Shown here piece by piece: positions 7,844 to 15,634 of a DNA stretch of 64,000 nt. The stretch lies in contig NZ_RBAL01000025.1 in assembly GCF_003626535.1 (NCBI RefSeq), positions 1 to 64,000 on the forward strand, written 5' to 3'. The position numbers and the translations under genes are program-made. The first letter of the stretch is position 1, and each line of letters begins with the position of its first letter. Source of the DNA: Streptomyces hoynatensis (GTDB lineage Bacteria; Actinomycetota; Actinomycetes; Streptomycetales; Streptomycetaceae). Under the pieces are notes generated by a model. It was not told the origin of the DNA, ran no database searches, and was given only the letters and a program-made list of their open reading frames with translations.

Positions 7844-9124
7844 GTGCCGTCCATCGACGTCGTCGTCGCCCGCGAGATCCTTGACTCGCGAGGCAATCCC
7901 ACGGTCGAGGTCGAGGTCGGCCTCGACGACGGCAGCACCGGCCGCGCCGCGGTGCCCTCCGGCGCCTCGACCGGCGCCTTCGAGGCCCTCGAACTGCGCG
8001 ACGGGGACCAGGGCCGCTACCTCGGCAAGGGAGTGGAGAAGGCCGTCCTCGCCGTCATCGAGCAGATCGGCCCCGAACTCGTCGGCTACGACGCCACCGA
8101 GCAGCGGCTGATCGACCAGGCGATGTTCGACCTGGACGCGACCCCCGACAAGTCCTCGCTGGGCGCGAACGCCATCCTCGGCGTGTCCCTCGCCGTCGCG
8201 CACGCCGCCTCCGAGTCCCGCGACCTGCCCCTCTTCCGCTACCTCGGCGGCCCCAACGCGCACCTGCTGCCGGTGCCGATGATGAACATCCTCAACGGCG
8301 GCGCCCACGCCGACTCCAACGTCGACATCCAGGAGTTCATGATCGCGCCCATCGGCGCCGAGTCGTTCTCCGAGGCCGTCCGCTGGGGCGCGGAGACCTA
8401 CCACACCCTCAAGAAGGTCCTCAAGGAACGCGGCCTGTCCACCGGCCTCGGCGACGAGGGCGGCTTCGCCCCGAACCTCTCCTCCAACCGCGAGGCCCTC
8501 GACCTGATCGTCGAGGCCATCCAGAAGGCCGGCTACACCCCCGGCCAGGACATCGCGCTCGCCCTGGACGCCGCCGCCACCGAGTTCCACTCCGAGGCGG
8601 GCTACACCCTGGAGGGCAAGGCCCACACCGCCGCCGAGCTGACCGCGTACTACGCCGAACTGGTCGAGGCCTACCCGCTGGTGTCCATCGAGGACCCGCT
8701 GAGCGAGGAGGACTGGGAGGGCTGGCAGGCCCTCACCGCCCAGCTCGGCGACAAGGTGCAGATCGTCGGCGACGACCTGTTCGTCACCAACCCCGAGCGG
8801 CTGCAGCGCGGCATCGACGCCAAGGCCGCCAACGCGCTGCTGGTGAAGGTCAACCAGATCGGCTCCCTCACCGAGACCCTCGACGCCATGGCGCTCGCCC
8901 AGCACGAGGGCTTCAAGTGCATGATGTCCCACCGCTCCGGCGAGACCGAGGACGTCACCATCGCCGACCTGGCCGTCGCCACCAACTGCGGCCAGATCAA
9001 GACCGGCGCCCCGGCCCGCTCCGAGCGCGTCGCCAAGTACAACCAGCTGATGCGGATCGAGGAGATCCTCGACGACGCCGCGGTCTACGCCGGGCGCACC
9101 GCGTTCCCCCGCTTCCGCGGCTGA
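7844..9124 (+). CDS. eno: Enolase
   Basis: Enolase converts 2-phosphoglycerate to phosphoenolpyruvate in glycolysis. All family landmarks are present in 426 residues: AREILDSRGNPTVE at the N-terminus, SGASTG, DIQEFM with a catalytic Glu near 164, GDEGGF with the acid/base Glu near 205, Mg-binding Asp/Glu in LALDAAA, SIEDPL and VGDDLFVTN, the catalytic Lys in LLVKVNQIG and the SHRSGETED loop. The start is a GTG with AAGGAG at 7833-7838. Length matches the bacterial family. It is followed by a long perfect hairpin and the ftsB-like gene. Confidence 0.98.
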   Translation: MPSIDVVVAREILDSRGNPTVEVEVGLDDGSTGRAAVPSGASTGAFEALELRDGDQGRYLGKGVEKAVLAVIEQIGPELVGYDATEQRLIDQAMFDLDATPDKSSLGANAILGVSLAVAHAASESRDLPLFRYLGGPNAHLLPVPMMNILNGGAHADSNVDIQEFMIAPIGAESFSEAVRWGAETYHTLKKVLKERGLSTGLGDEGGFAPNLSSNREALDLIVEAIQKAGYTPGQDIALALDAAATEFHSEAGYTLEGKAHTAAELTAYYAELVEAYPLVSIEDPLSEEDWEGWQALTAQLGDKVQIVGDDLFVTNPERLQRGIDAKAANALLVKVNQIGSLTETLDAMALAQHEGFKCMMSHRSGETEDVTIADLAVATNCGQIKTGAPARSERVAKYNQLMRIEEILDDAAVYAGRTAFPRFRG

Positions 9125-9165
9125 CCCCGGCCCCGCGCGCCGGGGCCCCGGGTGTGCGACATGTG

Positions 9166-9221
9166 CCCCTGCGCCTGTCCCCGCCGTCCGTCCCGTACGG
9201 TGGCGGGGACAGGCGCAGGGG
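9166..9221. terminator. 20-bp perfect inverted repeat after eno
   Basis: Arms 9166-9185 and 9202-9221 are perfectly complementary over 20 bp, with a 16-nt loop that contains a smaller palindrome. There is no T-run, as is common for Streptomyces terminators. It lies between eno and the ftsB-like start at 9249. Confidence 0.75.
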
Positions 9222-9248
9222 TGCGCGCCAGGCAAGTGAGGAGGCGAC

Positions 9249-9809
9249 GTGGCCGCGGACCGGGACCGCTTCTCCACCGCCACGAGGCTCAGGGCCCTCG
9301 GCGAGCAGGCCGCGGCCCGCGTGTACCGCGCGCAGAGCCGCCGGCTGCGGCCGAGGCCGCGGCGCAGCAGGCTCACCGGGCGCGCCGCCGTGCTCGCGCT
9401 GGTCGTCTGCTCGCTGATCGTCGCGCTGGCCTACCCGCTGCGGCAGTACGTGCAGCAGCGTTCCGAGATCGCCGACGAGCGGCGGCAGGCCGAGCAGCAC
9501 CGGCGGCAGGTGGAGGAGTTGCGGGACGCCAAGGCCCGCTGGCAGGACCCCGCCTATCTGGAGCGGCAGGCCAGGGAGCGGCTGCGGTTCGTCTTCCCCG
9601 GCGAGATCGGCTACCTGCTGCCGGACTCCGCGGGCGGCGGGGAGGCCGGGGAGGGCGGCGAGGCCGACCGGAGCGCGGACCGCCACGAGGGGGGCGCGGA
9701 GACCGTGCTGCCCTGGTACGAGGACCTGTGGCACAGCCTCGACGAGGCGGACCAGGCCAGGGAGGCCGCCTCCCACACCCACCGGAGCACCCGCAGAAGC
9801 GCCCGCTGA
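9249..9809 (+). CDS. FtsB/DivIC-family septum formation initiator
   Basis: This 186-residue protein has a basic N-terminus, one membrane helix (about 45-65, VLALVVCSLIVALAYPL) and a coiled coil (about 66-105, QQRSEIADERRQAEQHRRQVEEL). The typical DivIC block ARERLRFVFPGEIGYLLPD follows, then a polar C-terminal tail. In the family it bridges FtsL/FtsQ in the division complex, with the coiled coil outside the membrane. GTG start; AGTGAGGAGG precedes it. The position right after eno is the usual actinobacterial arrangement. Confidence 0.9.
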   Translation: MAADRDRFSTATRLRALGEQAAARVYRAQSRRLRPRPRRSRLTGRAAVLALVVCSLIVALAYPLRQYVQQRSEIADERRQAEQHRRQVEELRDAKARWQDPAYLERQARERLRFVFPGEIGYLLPDSAGGGEAGEGGEADRSADRHEGGAETVLPWYEDLWHSLDEADQAREAASHTHRSTRRSAR

Positions 9810-9933
9810 ACGCCCCCAGAAGCACCCGCAGAAGCACCCGTTGCAGGACCCGCGGAAGGGCCCGCGGGAGCAGCCGGCCCGAGCGGGCCGGACCGTGTCG
9901 TTGCGAAGACCGCCCCGAAGAGAGCACCCCATC

Positions 9934-10467
9934 GTGGAAACCCCAGGACCGGCCGACGTCGCCGTGGTGCGCGAACAACTCGGCCGCCCGCCGCGCGGCC
10001 TGCGCGGCGTCGCGCACCGCTGCCCGTGCGGCCACCCCGACGTCGTGGAGACGGCGCCGCGGCTGCCGGACGGCACGCCGTTCCCCACCACCTACTACCT
10101 GACCTGCCCGCGCGCCGCCTCCGCCATCGGCACCCTCGAAGCGGAGGGCGTGATGCGGGAGATGACCGCCAGGCTGGCCGAGGACCCGGAGCTGGCCGCG
10201 GCCTACCGCGCGGCGCACGAGGACTACCTGGCGCGCCGGGACGCCATCGAGGTGCTGCCGGGCTTCCCCAGCGCCGGCGGCATGCCCGACCGCGTCAAGT
10301 GCCTGCACGTGCTGGTCGCCCACGCGCTTGCCGCGGGCCCCGGCGTCAACCCGCTGGGCGACGAGGCCCTGGGCATGCTCCCCGAGTGGTGGCGCAAGGG
10401 GCCGTGCGTGCCGCCGCCGCGGGAGGGCGGCGAGACCGGCCGGGACGCCGCCGGCCCCCCGGCGTGA
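9934..10467 (+). CDS. DUF501 family protein
   Basis: The 177-residue product starting at GTG 9934 (METPGPADVAVVREQLGRPPRG) matches the DUF501 family of actinobacteria. Conserved features include RCPCGHPDVVETAPRL, PFPTTYYLTCPRA, a GGMPDRVKCLHVLVAHAL block and a C-terminal WWRKGPC. The Cys and His residues could bind a metal, but the function is unknown. An in-frame ORF extends upstream to 9841, but AAGAGAG just before 9934 and the family N-terminus favour the later start. It sits between the ftsB-like gene and ppx, the usual order. Confidence 0.88.
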   Translation: METPGPADVAVVREQLGRPPRGLRGVAHRCPCGHPDVVETAPRLPDGTPFPTTYYLTCPRAASAIGTLEAEGVMREMTARLAEDPELAAAYRAAHEDYLARRDAIEVLPGFPSAGGMPDRVKCLHVLVAHALAAGPGVNPLGDEALGMLPEWWRKGPCVPPPREGGETGRDAAGPPA

Positions 10468-10653
10468 GGCGTGGGGGCAGGCCGCACGAGGCCGCACGGG
10501 GCCGCGTGAGCGTGCACGGGAGCGCGCCGGAGCGCACGGCCGTGCCCGGGTGCCCGGGGGCGCGTGCGAGGGTGGCCGGGGCACCCGGCGAGAGTGGGAA
10601 GGGAAGGAAGCGGACGTGACGAGTGCAGGGGGCAGGGGCATGGTGAGGCGGGC

Positions 10654-11613
10654 ATGACGGCGGTGGCGGCGATCGACTGCGGGACCAACTCGATTCGGCT
10701 GCTGATCGCGGAACCCGACCCGGAGACCGGCGGGTTGCGCGACCTGGACCGGCGCATGGAGATCGTGCGGCTCGGCCAGGGCGTCGACCGCACCGGGCGG
10801 CTGGCGCCCGAGGCGCTGGAGCGCACCTTCGCGGCCTGCCGCGCCTACGCCGAGGCCGTCGCGGCGCACGGCGTGCCCGCGGACCGGGTGCGGTTCGTCG
10901 CCACCTCCGCGTCCAGGGACGCGGAGAACCGGGCGGACTTCGTGCGCGGCATCCGGGAGATCCTGGGGACCGACCCCGAGGTCATCACCGGCGAGGAGGA
11001 GGCCGCGCTCTCCTTCACGGGCGCGACCCGCGAGCTGGCCGCGCGCCCGGACCTGACGCCGCCCTACCTGGTGCTCGACATCGGCGGCGGCTCCACCGAG
11101 TTCGTGCTCGGCGACGGCCGGGTGCGCGCGGCGCGCAGCGTGGACATCGGCTGCGTCCGGCTCACCGAGCGGCACCTGCTGCGGGAGGGGCGCATCGCCG
11201 ATCCGCCGAGCGCGGCGCAGGTCGCGGCGATCTCCGCGGATGTCGAGGCGGCCCTGGACCTGGTCGCGGAGCGGGTGCCGCTGACCGAGACCCACACGCT
11301 GGTCGGGCTCGCCGGCTCGGTGACCACGGTGGCGGGCATCGCGCTGGACCTCCCCGCCTACGACTCGGGCCTCATCCACCACGCGCGGCTCTCCCTCGCC
11401 CAGGTGGCGGAGATCAGCGATCGGCTGCTGGCGGCCACGCACGCCGAGCGGGCGGCGATCCCGGTGATGCACCCCGGGCGGGTCGACGTGATCGGTGCCG
11501 GGGCCCTGATCCTCCACCTGGTGATGCGGCGCACCGGCGCCAGGGAGGTCCTCGTCAGCGAGCACGACATCCTGGACGGCATCGCCTGGTCTTTGCTAGT
11601 CGACGAGGGGTGA
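10654..11613 (+). CDS. Ppx/GppA-family exopolyphosphatase with altered C-terminus
   Basis: The 319-residue protein is of the ASKHA fold. AIDCGTNSIRLLI at the N-terminus is the phosphate-1 motif, ATSASRDAENR the middle motif, ITGEEEAALSF the catalytic region and VLDIGGGSTEFVLG the phosphate-2 motif. Such enzymes hydrolyse polyphosphate or pppGpp. The last residues read DGIAWSLLVDEG, whereas the family usually stops at about DGIAWSLA. A copy of that normal ending is found 650 bp downstream at 12227-12259, after a toxin-antitoxin pair. The ATG at 10654 has GTGAGG upstream; an upstream in-frame extension to 10564 looks non-coding. Confidence 0.9.
   Translation: MTAVAAIDCGTNSIRLLIAEPDPETGGLRDLDRRMEIVRLGQGVDRTGRLAPEALERTFAACRAYAEAVAAHGVPADRVRFVATSASRDAENRADFVRGIREILGTDPEVITGEEEAALSFTGATRELAARPDLTPPYLVLDIGGGSTEFVLGDGRVRAARSVDIGCVRLTERHLLREGRIADPPSAAQVAAISADVEAALDLVAERVPLTETHTLVGLAGSVTTVAGIALDLPAYDSGLIHHARLSLAQVAEISDRLLAATHAERAAIPVMHPGRVDVIGAGALILHLVMRRTGAREVLVSEHDILDGIAWSLLVDEG
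11575..11591 (+). repeat. 17-bp direct repeat, left copy (end of ppx)
   Basis: GACGGCATCGCCTGGTC encodes DGIAWS of Ppx and recurs exactly at 12233-12249. The two copies flank the toxin-antitoxin cassette. Confidence 0.85.
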
Positions 11614-11624
11614 GAGGCGGGGCG

Positions 11625-11894
11625 CTACAGGTTGCGGTAGACGCCCCGCCGGTCGCCCACTTTGACGACGAGGATGACGAGTTCCCTGTCGTTGATCTGG
11701 TAGGCGACCCGGTAGCTTCCGACCCGGAGCCGGTAGAGCCCCGATGGCCCAGTGAGCTTCTTGACGTCAGCGTCCTCGCGGTACGGGTCGTCGCCGAGCG
11801 CGGTCAGTGCGGTCAGGATGCGCATGGCGTCGGGCCGGCTGATGGCTCGGAGCTGCCGTTGTGCGGCTGTGGTGAATCGGAAGGCGTACTTCAC
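11625..11894 (-). CDS. RelE/ParE-family toxin
   Basis: An 89-residue basic protein with the RelE-superfamily pattern: YAFRFTTAAQRQLRAI at the N-terminus, KKLTGPSGLYRLRVGSYRVAYQI in the middle and LVILVVKVGDRRGVYRNL at the end. RelE toxins cleave mRNA on the ribosome. It overlaps the upstream antitoxin gene by 4 bp (ATGA), the standard antitoxin-first arrangement with coupled translation. The stop lies only about 12 bp from the convergent end of ppx. The pair has likely been acquired, given the flanking repeat. Confidence 0.9.
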   Translation of the reverse strand: MKYAFRFTTAAQRQLRAISRPDAMRILTALTALGDDPYREDADVKKLTGPSGLYRLRVGSYRVAYQINDRELVILVVKVGDRRGVYRNL

Positions 11895-12163
11895 GCCACC
11901 TCGCCGCCACGCTCGGTGAACAGGTCTGCCAGCAGTTCCGCCATCGTCACGGTGGGGCCGCCTTCGGCCAGGACCGCTTCCGCTTCACGCGCCAGCATCA
12001 CGTCGGCTGCGTCCTCCAGTGCTTCGAAGTCCGCGATCGGAACCACGGCCGCCACCGGCGCGCCGTTGCGCGTGATGACCGTCGGAGTGCCTTCCTCGGC
12101 TCGGTTGATGTGGTCCGCGAGATGCGCGCGGGCCTCCCGTACGGTCACAGTGTTCTCAGCCAT
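11891..12163 (-). CDS. Phd/YefM-family antitoxin
   Basis: The 90-residue protein begins TVTVREARAHLADHINRAEEGTPTVITRNGAPVAAVVPI, the typical Phd/YefM DNA-binding fold. An acidic helical C-terminus would wrap the toxin. It should neutralise the RelE-like protein encoded by the overlapping downstream gene and repress its own promoter. ATG at 12163 with GGGGGCA upstream is weak as a ribosome site; the transcript may be short-leadered. Confidence 0.9.
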   Translation of the reverse strand: MAENTVTVREARAHLADHINRAEEGTPTVITRNGAPVAAVVPIADFEALEDAADVMLAREAEAVLAEGGPTVTMAELLADLFTERGGEVA

Positions 12164-12170
12164 GGGGGCA

Positions 12171-12192
12171 GTGTACGCGCTTTTGTGTACAC
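12171..12192 (-). promoter_or_regulatory. Inverted repeat at the toxin-antitoxin promoter
   Basis: GTGTAC (12171-12176) and GTACAC (12187-12192) form an inverted repeat with a 10-bp spacer, 8 bp upstream of the antitoxin start. This is where a Phd-type autoregulator would bind. Confidence 0.5.
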
Positions 12193-12226
12193 GCGGCCAG
12201 GTTCGGGGGAGTCGCGTTCGTGGGCG

Positions 12227-12259
12227 ATGCTCGACGGCATCGCCTGGTCCCTGGCCTGA
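12227..12259 (+). pseudogene. Detached normal 3' end of ppx
   Basis: In frame, MLDGIAWSLA-stop repeats the expected C-terminus of the Ppx family. Positions 12233-12249 are identical to 11575-11591. Upstream of that the similarity fades. It reads as the displaced original tail of the ppx gene beyond the toxin-antitoxin cassette. Confidence 0.7.
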
Positions 12260-12349
12260 GCCGGGGAGCGGGCGGCGGCGGTGCGGCGGCGCCGAGGGCG
12301 CACGTCGATCCGCGCCGGGCGGGGGGCGGCCCGACCCGGACAGGAAAGT

Positions 12350-12367
12350 TCGTGAAGTTCTTCACAT
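12350..12367 (+). promoter_or_regulatory. Rex-like operator 1
   Basis: TCGTGAAGTTCTTCACAT matches 12 of the 14 defined bases of the Rex consensus TTGTGAANNNNTTCACAA. Rex is the NADH/NAD-sensing repressor of respiratory genes in Streptomyces. The downstream gene is a type II NADH dehydrogenase, which fits. Confidence 0.7.
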
Positions 12368-12583
12368 GCTCTCTCGTCCCGAGAGGGCCGCAGTGGCACC
12401 GGTGGGTGCGGAAATGGGGGCGTGTGACCGATTTACGCGCGGCTCCTGCGGCTCGCCGGGCGGTCGTTCGCCGGCTCTTTCGGGGCGGCGCGCGGCCGTC
12501 GCGGGGCCTGTGACGAGCCACTTCTTCCCGCGGCTGCCTCCGCGAGCCAGGCAAGCGCGGCAAAGGGGCGCGCAGTGTAGCAG

Positions 12584-12600
12584 AAGGTTCCGCGAACCTT
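12584..12600. promoter_or_regulatory. 17-bp palindrome next to Rex box 2
   Basis: AAGGTTC-CGC-GAACCTT has perfect 7-bp arms and sits between the putative -10 and the second Rex-like box. It may be an operator for another regulator or a leader hairpin. Confidence 0.5.
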
Positions 12601-12616
12601 GTGAAGGGTCTCACGA
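12599..12616 (+). promoter_or_regulatory. Rex-like operator 2
   Basis: TTGTGAAGGGTCTCACGA has a perfect left half-site and 12 of 14 consensus bases overall. It lies about 35 bp before the ndh start codon, near the likely transcription start. Confidence 0.6.
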
Positions 12617-12649
12617 ACCCCCGGTCGCGGCGGGGGGATACTCGATGGC

Positions 12650-14077
12650 ATGAGCACCACGGAGCGTCCCCGAATTCTCGTCGTGGGTGGTGGCTACGTC
12701 GGTCTGTACGCGGCCCGCCGGATCCTGAAGAAGATGCGCTATGGCGAGGCGACGGTCACCGTCGTCGACCCGCGCTCTTACATGACCTACCAGCCCTTCC
12801 TGCCCGAGGCCGCGGCCGGGAGCATCTCCCCGCGGCACGTCGTGGTGCCGCTGCGCCGGGTGCTCCCCGGGGCCGAGGTCCTCACCGGGCGCGTCACGTC
12901 CATCGACCAGGATCGCAAGGTCGCCGAGGTCTCCCCGCTCGTCGGCCGTTCCTACGAGGTCCCCTTCGACTACCTCGTGGTCGCGCTCGGCGCGGTCTCG
13001 CGGACCTTCCCCATCCCCGGCCTCGCCGAGCAGGGCATCGGCATGAAGGGCGTCGAGGAGGCCATCGGCCTGCGCAACCACGTGCTCGAACAGCTGGACA
13101 AGGCGGACTCCACCACCGACCCCGAGATCCGCCGCAAGGCCCTCACCTTCGTCTTCGTCGGCGGTGGCTTCGCCGGCGCCGAGACCGTCGGCGAGGTCGA
13201 GGACATGGCCCGCGACGCCACCAGGTACTACCCCGGCATCAAGCGCGAGGACATGCGCTTCCTGCTCGTGGACGTCGCGGACAAGATCCTCCCCGAGGTC
13301 GGCCACCGGCTCGGCGAGTGGGGCCTGGAGCACCTCAGGAAGCGGGGCATCGAGGTCCACCTGAAGACCTCGGTCACCTCCTGCGTGGACGGCCACGTCG
13401 TGCTGAACAACGGCATCGAGGTCGACTCGAACACCATCGTGTGGACGGCCGGCGTCAAGCCCAACCCGGTCCTCGCCCGCTACGGCCTGCCGCTGGGCCC
13501 GCGCGGTCACGTCGACACCGAGCCCACCCTGCAGGTCAAGGGCACGGACTACATCTGGTCCGCGGGCGACAACGCCCAGGTGCCCGACCTCGCGGCCCGC
13601 GCCGCCGGCGTGGAGAACGCCTGGTGCCCGCCGAACGCCCAGCACGCGCTGCGGCAGGCCAAGGTCCTGGGCGACAACGTCATCTCGGGCATGCGCGGCT
13701 TCCCGCAGCACGAGTACCGGCACGCCAGCATGGGCGCGGTGGCCGGGCTCGGCCTGCACAAGGGCGTCGCCATGATCAAGCTGGGCCGGCTGACCCTCCG
13801 CTTCCGCGGCCGGATCGGCTGGTACCTGCACCGCGGCTACCACGGCATGGCCGTGCCGACGTGGAACCGCAAGATCCGGGTCTTCGCCGACTGGACCCTC
13901 GGCCTCTTCCTCAAGCGCGAGGTCGTCTCCCTCGGCGCGGTGGAGCGGCCCCGCGAGGAGTTCTACGAGGCGGCGGCTCCGGTCACCGCCGCGGCGAAGG
14001 CGGCGAAGCCCGCCGCGAAGCCGGCCGAGGCCAAGCGGCCCGAGCAGGAGCAGCGGCCGGCCGCCAAGGCGGGCTGA
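12650..14077 (+). CDS. ndh: Type II NADH dehydrogenase (NDH-2)
   Basis: A 475-residue FAD-dependent oxidoreductase that passes electrons from NADH to menaquinone without pumping protons. The first Rossmann motif is VVGGGYVGLYAA (8-19, FAD). The second is FVFVGGGFAGAETVGEV (about 167-183, NADH). The C-terminal FAD contact is YIWSAGDNAQVPDL. A hydrophobic or amphipathic C-terminal third would bind the membrane, and an Ala/Lys-rich tail ends the protein. GGGGGGA precedes the ATG. Two Rex-like boxes upstream suggest NADH-responsive control. A strong terminator follows. Confidence 0.93.
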   Translation: MSTTERPRILVVGGGYVGLYAARRILKKMRYGEATVTVVDPRSYMTYQPFLPEAAAGSISPRHVVVPLRRVLPGAEVLTGRVTSIDQDRKVAEVSPLVGRSYEVPFDYLVVALGAVSRTFPIPGLAEQGIGMKGVEEAIGLRNHVLEQLDKADSTTDPEIRRKALTFVFVGGGFAGAETVGEVEDMARDATRYYPGIKREDMRFLLVDVADKILPEVGHRLGEWGLEHLRKRGIEVHLKTSVTSCVDGHVVLNNGIEVDSNTIVWTAGVKPNPVLARYGLPLGPRGHVDTEPTLQVKGTDYIWSAGDNAQVPDLAARAAGVENAWCPPNAQHALRQAKVLGDNVISGMRGFPQHEYRHASMGAVAGLGLHKGVAMIKLGRLTLRFRGRIGWYLHRGYHGMAVPTWNRKIRVFADWTLGLFLKREVVSLGAVERPREEFYEAAAPVTAAAKAAKPAAKPAEAKRPEQEQRPAAKAG

Positions 14078-14106
14078 CGCCCCGCAGATCGGCGAGGGCA
14101 CGAGAG

Positions 14107-14134
14107 AGGCGGACGGCCGCGGCCGTCCGCCTTT
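14107..14134 (+). terminator. Terminator after ndh
   Basis: A perfect 13-bp palindromic stem (14107-14132) followed by TTT. Confidence 0.75.
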
Positions 14135-14197
14135 CGGTTGCCTGCGGCGGAATGATCGGTGCGGCAGGGGCGTTTCAGGACAGCCAGTGCCAAGGTT

Positions 14198-14216
14198 GAT
14201 CAGGATCGTCCTGATC
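14198..14216. promoter_or_regulatory. Perfect palindromic operator upstream of the cyclopropane synthase
   Basis: GATCAGGA-TCG-TCCTGATC has perfect 8-bp arms. It overlaps a possible -35 (TTGATC, 14196-14201) and the spacer to a possible -10 (TAGGTG, 14220-14225), the position expected for a repressor site. I do not recognise the regulator. Confidence 0.6.
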
Positions 14217-14248
14217 CGATAGGTGTCCTATACACGGAGGTGCCCGAG

Positions 14249-15529
14249 ATGGTCGCTGCCCCCCGGCTCGCCGCCCTCGTCGAACAGTTCCTCGGCGGCC
14301 CGCTGCCCGTCCGCCTGCGCGCCTGGGACGGCAGCGAGGCGGGACCGCCGGACGGGCCGGTCATCGTCGTCCGCCACCGCCGGGCCCTGCGCCGCCTGCT
14401 GTTCCGCCCCGGCGAACTCGGCCTGGCCAGGGCGTGGGTGTCGGGCGAGATCGACGTCGAGGGCGATCTGTACGAGGTGCTCGACCGGGTGACCTGGCTG
14501 CTGGGCGAGCGCCCCCAGGTCGGCACGGGCCGGCTGCTGGCCGCGGCCAGGGACCTGCTGGCGCTCTCCCGCGCGGTGCCGGTGCCGCCGCCGGTGCCGA
14601 ACGAGGAGGTGCCGCGCCGCTCGGGCCCGCTGCACTCCCTGCGCCGCGACCGGCAGGCCATCAGCCATCACTACGACGTCGGCAACGACTTCTACGAGCT
14701 GGTCCTCGGCCCCTCGATGGTCTACTCCTGCGCCGTGTGGAGCCCGGAGACCGAGAGCCTCACCGACGCCCAGACCGCCAAGCTCGACCTGATCTGCCGC
14801 AAGCTCGCCCTGCGCGACGGCCAGCGCCTCCTCGACGTGGGCTGCGGCTGGGGCTCGCTGGTCCTGCACGCCGCGCGGCACTACGGCGTGAGCGCCGTGG
14901 GCATCACCCTGTCCGAGGAGCAGGCCGCGTACGCCCGCGAGCGGGTGGCCAAGGAGGGCCTGGAGGACCGGGTGGAGATCCGGGTCCAGGACTACCGCGA
15001 GACCGCGGACGGCCCCTACGACGCGATCTCCTCGGTGGGCATGGCCGAGCACGTGGGGGCCGCGCGCTACCGCGAGTACGCCACCCGCCTCTTCGGCCTG
15101 CTGCGGCCCGGCGGCCGGCTGCTCAACCACCAGATCGCCCGCCGCCCGATCCCCGGGCGCGAGAAGTCCTACCGCGTCGACCCGTTCATCGACGCCTACG
15201 TCTTCCCCGACGGCGAACTGGCCCCCGTCGGCAGCACGATCGGCCAGCTCGAACGCGTCGGCTTCGAGGTCCGCGACGCCGAGTCGCTGCGCGAGCACTA
15301 CGCCCTCACCCTGCGGCAGTGGGTGCGCAACCTGGAGGAGAACTGGGCGCAGGCCGTGCGGCTGACCAGCCCCGGCCGGGCCAGGGTGTGGCGGCTGTAC
15401 ATGGCCGCCTCGGCCCTCTCCTTCGAACGCGGCCGCATCGGCGTCAACCAGATCCTCGCCGTGCGCGCCACCGAGTCCGGCGCGTCGGGACTGCCGCTGC
15501 GCCCGCGCGCCTGGACCGAGCAGAGCTGA
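14249..15529 (+). CDS. Cyclopropane-fatty-acyl-phospholipid synthase family methyltransferase
   Basis: This 426-residue SAM-dependent enzyme adds a methylene (or methyl) group to unsaturated phospholipid acyl chains. The N-terminal domain (to about 145) is the lipid-binding part. The catalytic domain begins DRQAISHHYDVGNDFYELVLG. The SAM site is LLDVGCGWGSLVLHAA (about 200-215), followed by VGITLSEEQAAYA. SSVGMAEHVG carries the catalytic Glu, and YVFPDGEL is also conserved. I chose the ATG at 14249 because ACGGAGG lies 8 bp upstream; the frame opens further back to 14159 across the operator. It appears to have its own repressible promoter. Confidence 0.92.
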   Translation: MVAAPRLAALVEQFLGGPLPVRLRAWDGSEAGPPDGPVIVVRHRRALRRLLFRPGELGLARAWVSGEIDVEGDLYEVLDRVTWLLGERPQVGTGRLLAAARDLLALSRAVPVPPPVPNEEVPRRSGPLHSLRRDRQAISHHYDVGNDFYELVLGPSMVYSCAVWSPETESLTDAQTAKLDLICRKLALRDGQRLLDVGCGWGSLVLHAARHYGVSAVGITLSEEQAAYARERVAKEGLEDRVEIRVQDYRETADGPYDAISSVGMAEHVGAARYREYATRLFGLLRPGGRLLNHQIARRPIPGREKSYRVDPFIDAYVFPDGELAPVGSTIGQLERVGFEVRDAESLREHYALTLRQWVRNLEENWAQAVRLTSPGRARVWRLYMAASALSFERGRIGVNQILAVRATESGASGLPLRPRAWTEQS

Positions 15530-15539
15530 CCGAACCCCG

Positions 15540-15567
15540 GGGGAGCGGGCGGCTCGGCCCGCTCCCC
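15540..15567. terminator. Bidirectional terminator between the cyclopropane synthase and ABC ATPase
   Basis: Perfect 11-bp arms (15540-15550 and 15557-15567) with a 6-nt loop between two convergent genes. Confidence 0.7.
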
Positions 15568-15634
15568 TCCGCGCCCCTCGCGGGCGCGTTCCGCTCCCTC
15601 GGGGGCGCACCGAGGGCCGTACCGGGGGCGGGCC

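Larger units (their letters stand above)
12260..12649. other. 390-bp control region upstream of ndh
   Basis: No convincing gene. It contains two Rex-like boxes, a 17-bp palindrome and a candidate -10 (TAGCAG, about 12578-12583), listed separately. Confidence 0.6.
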
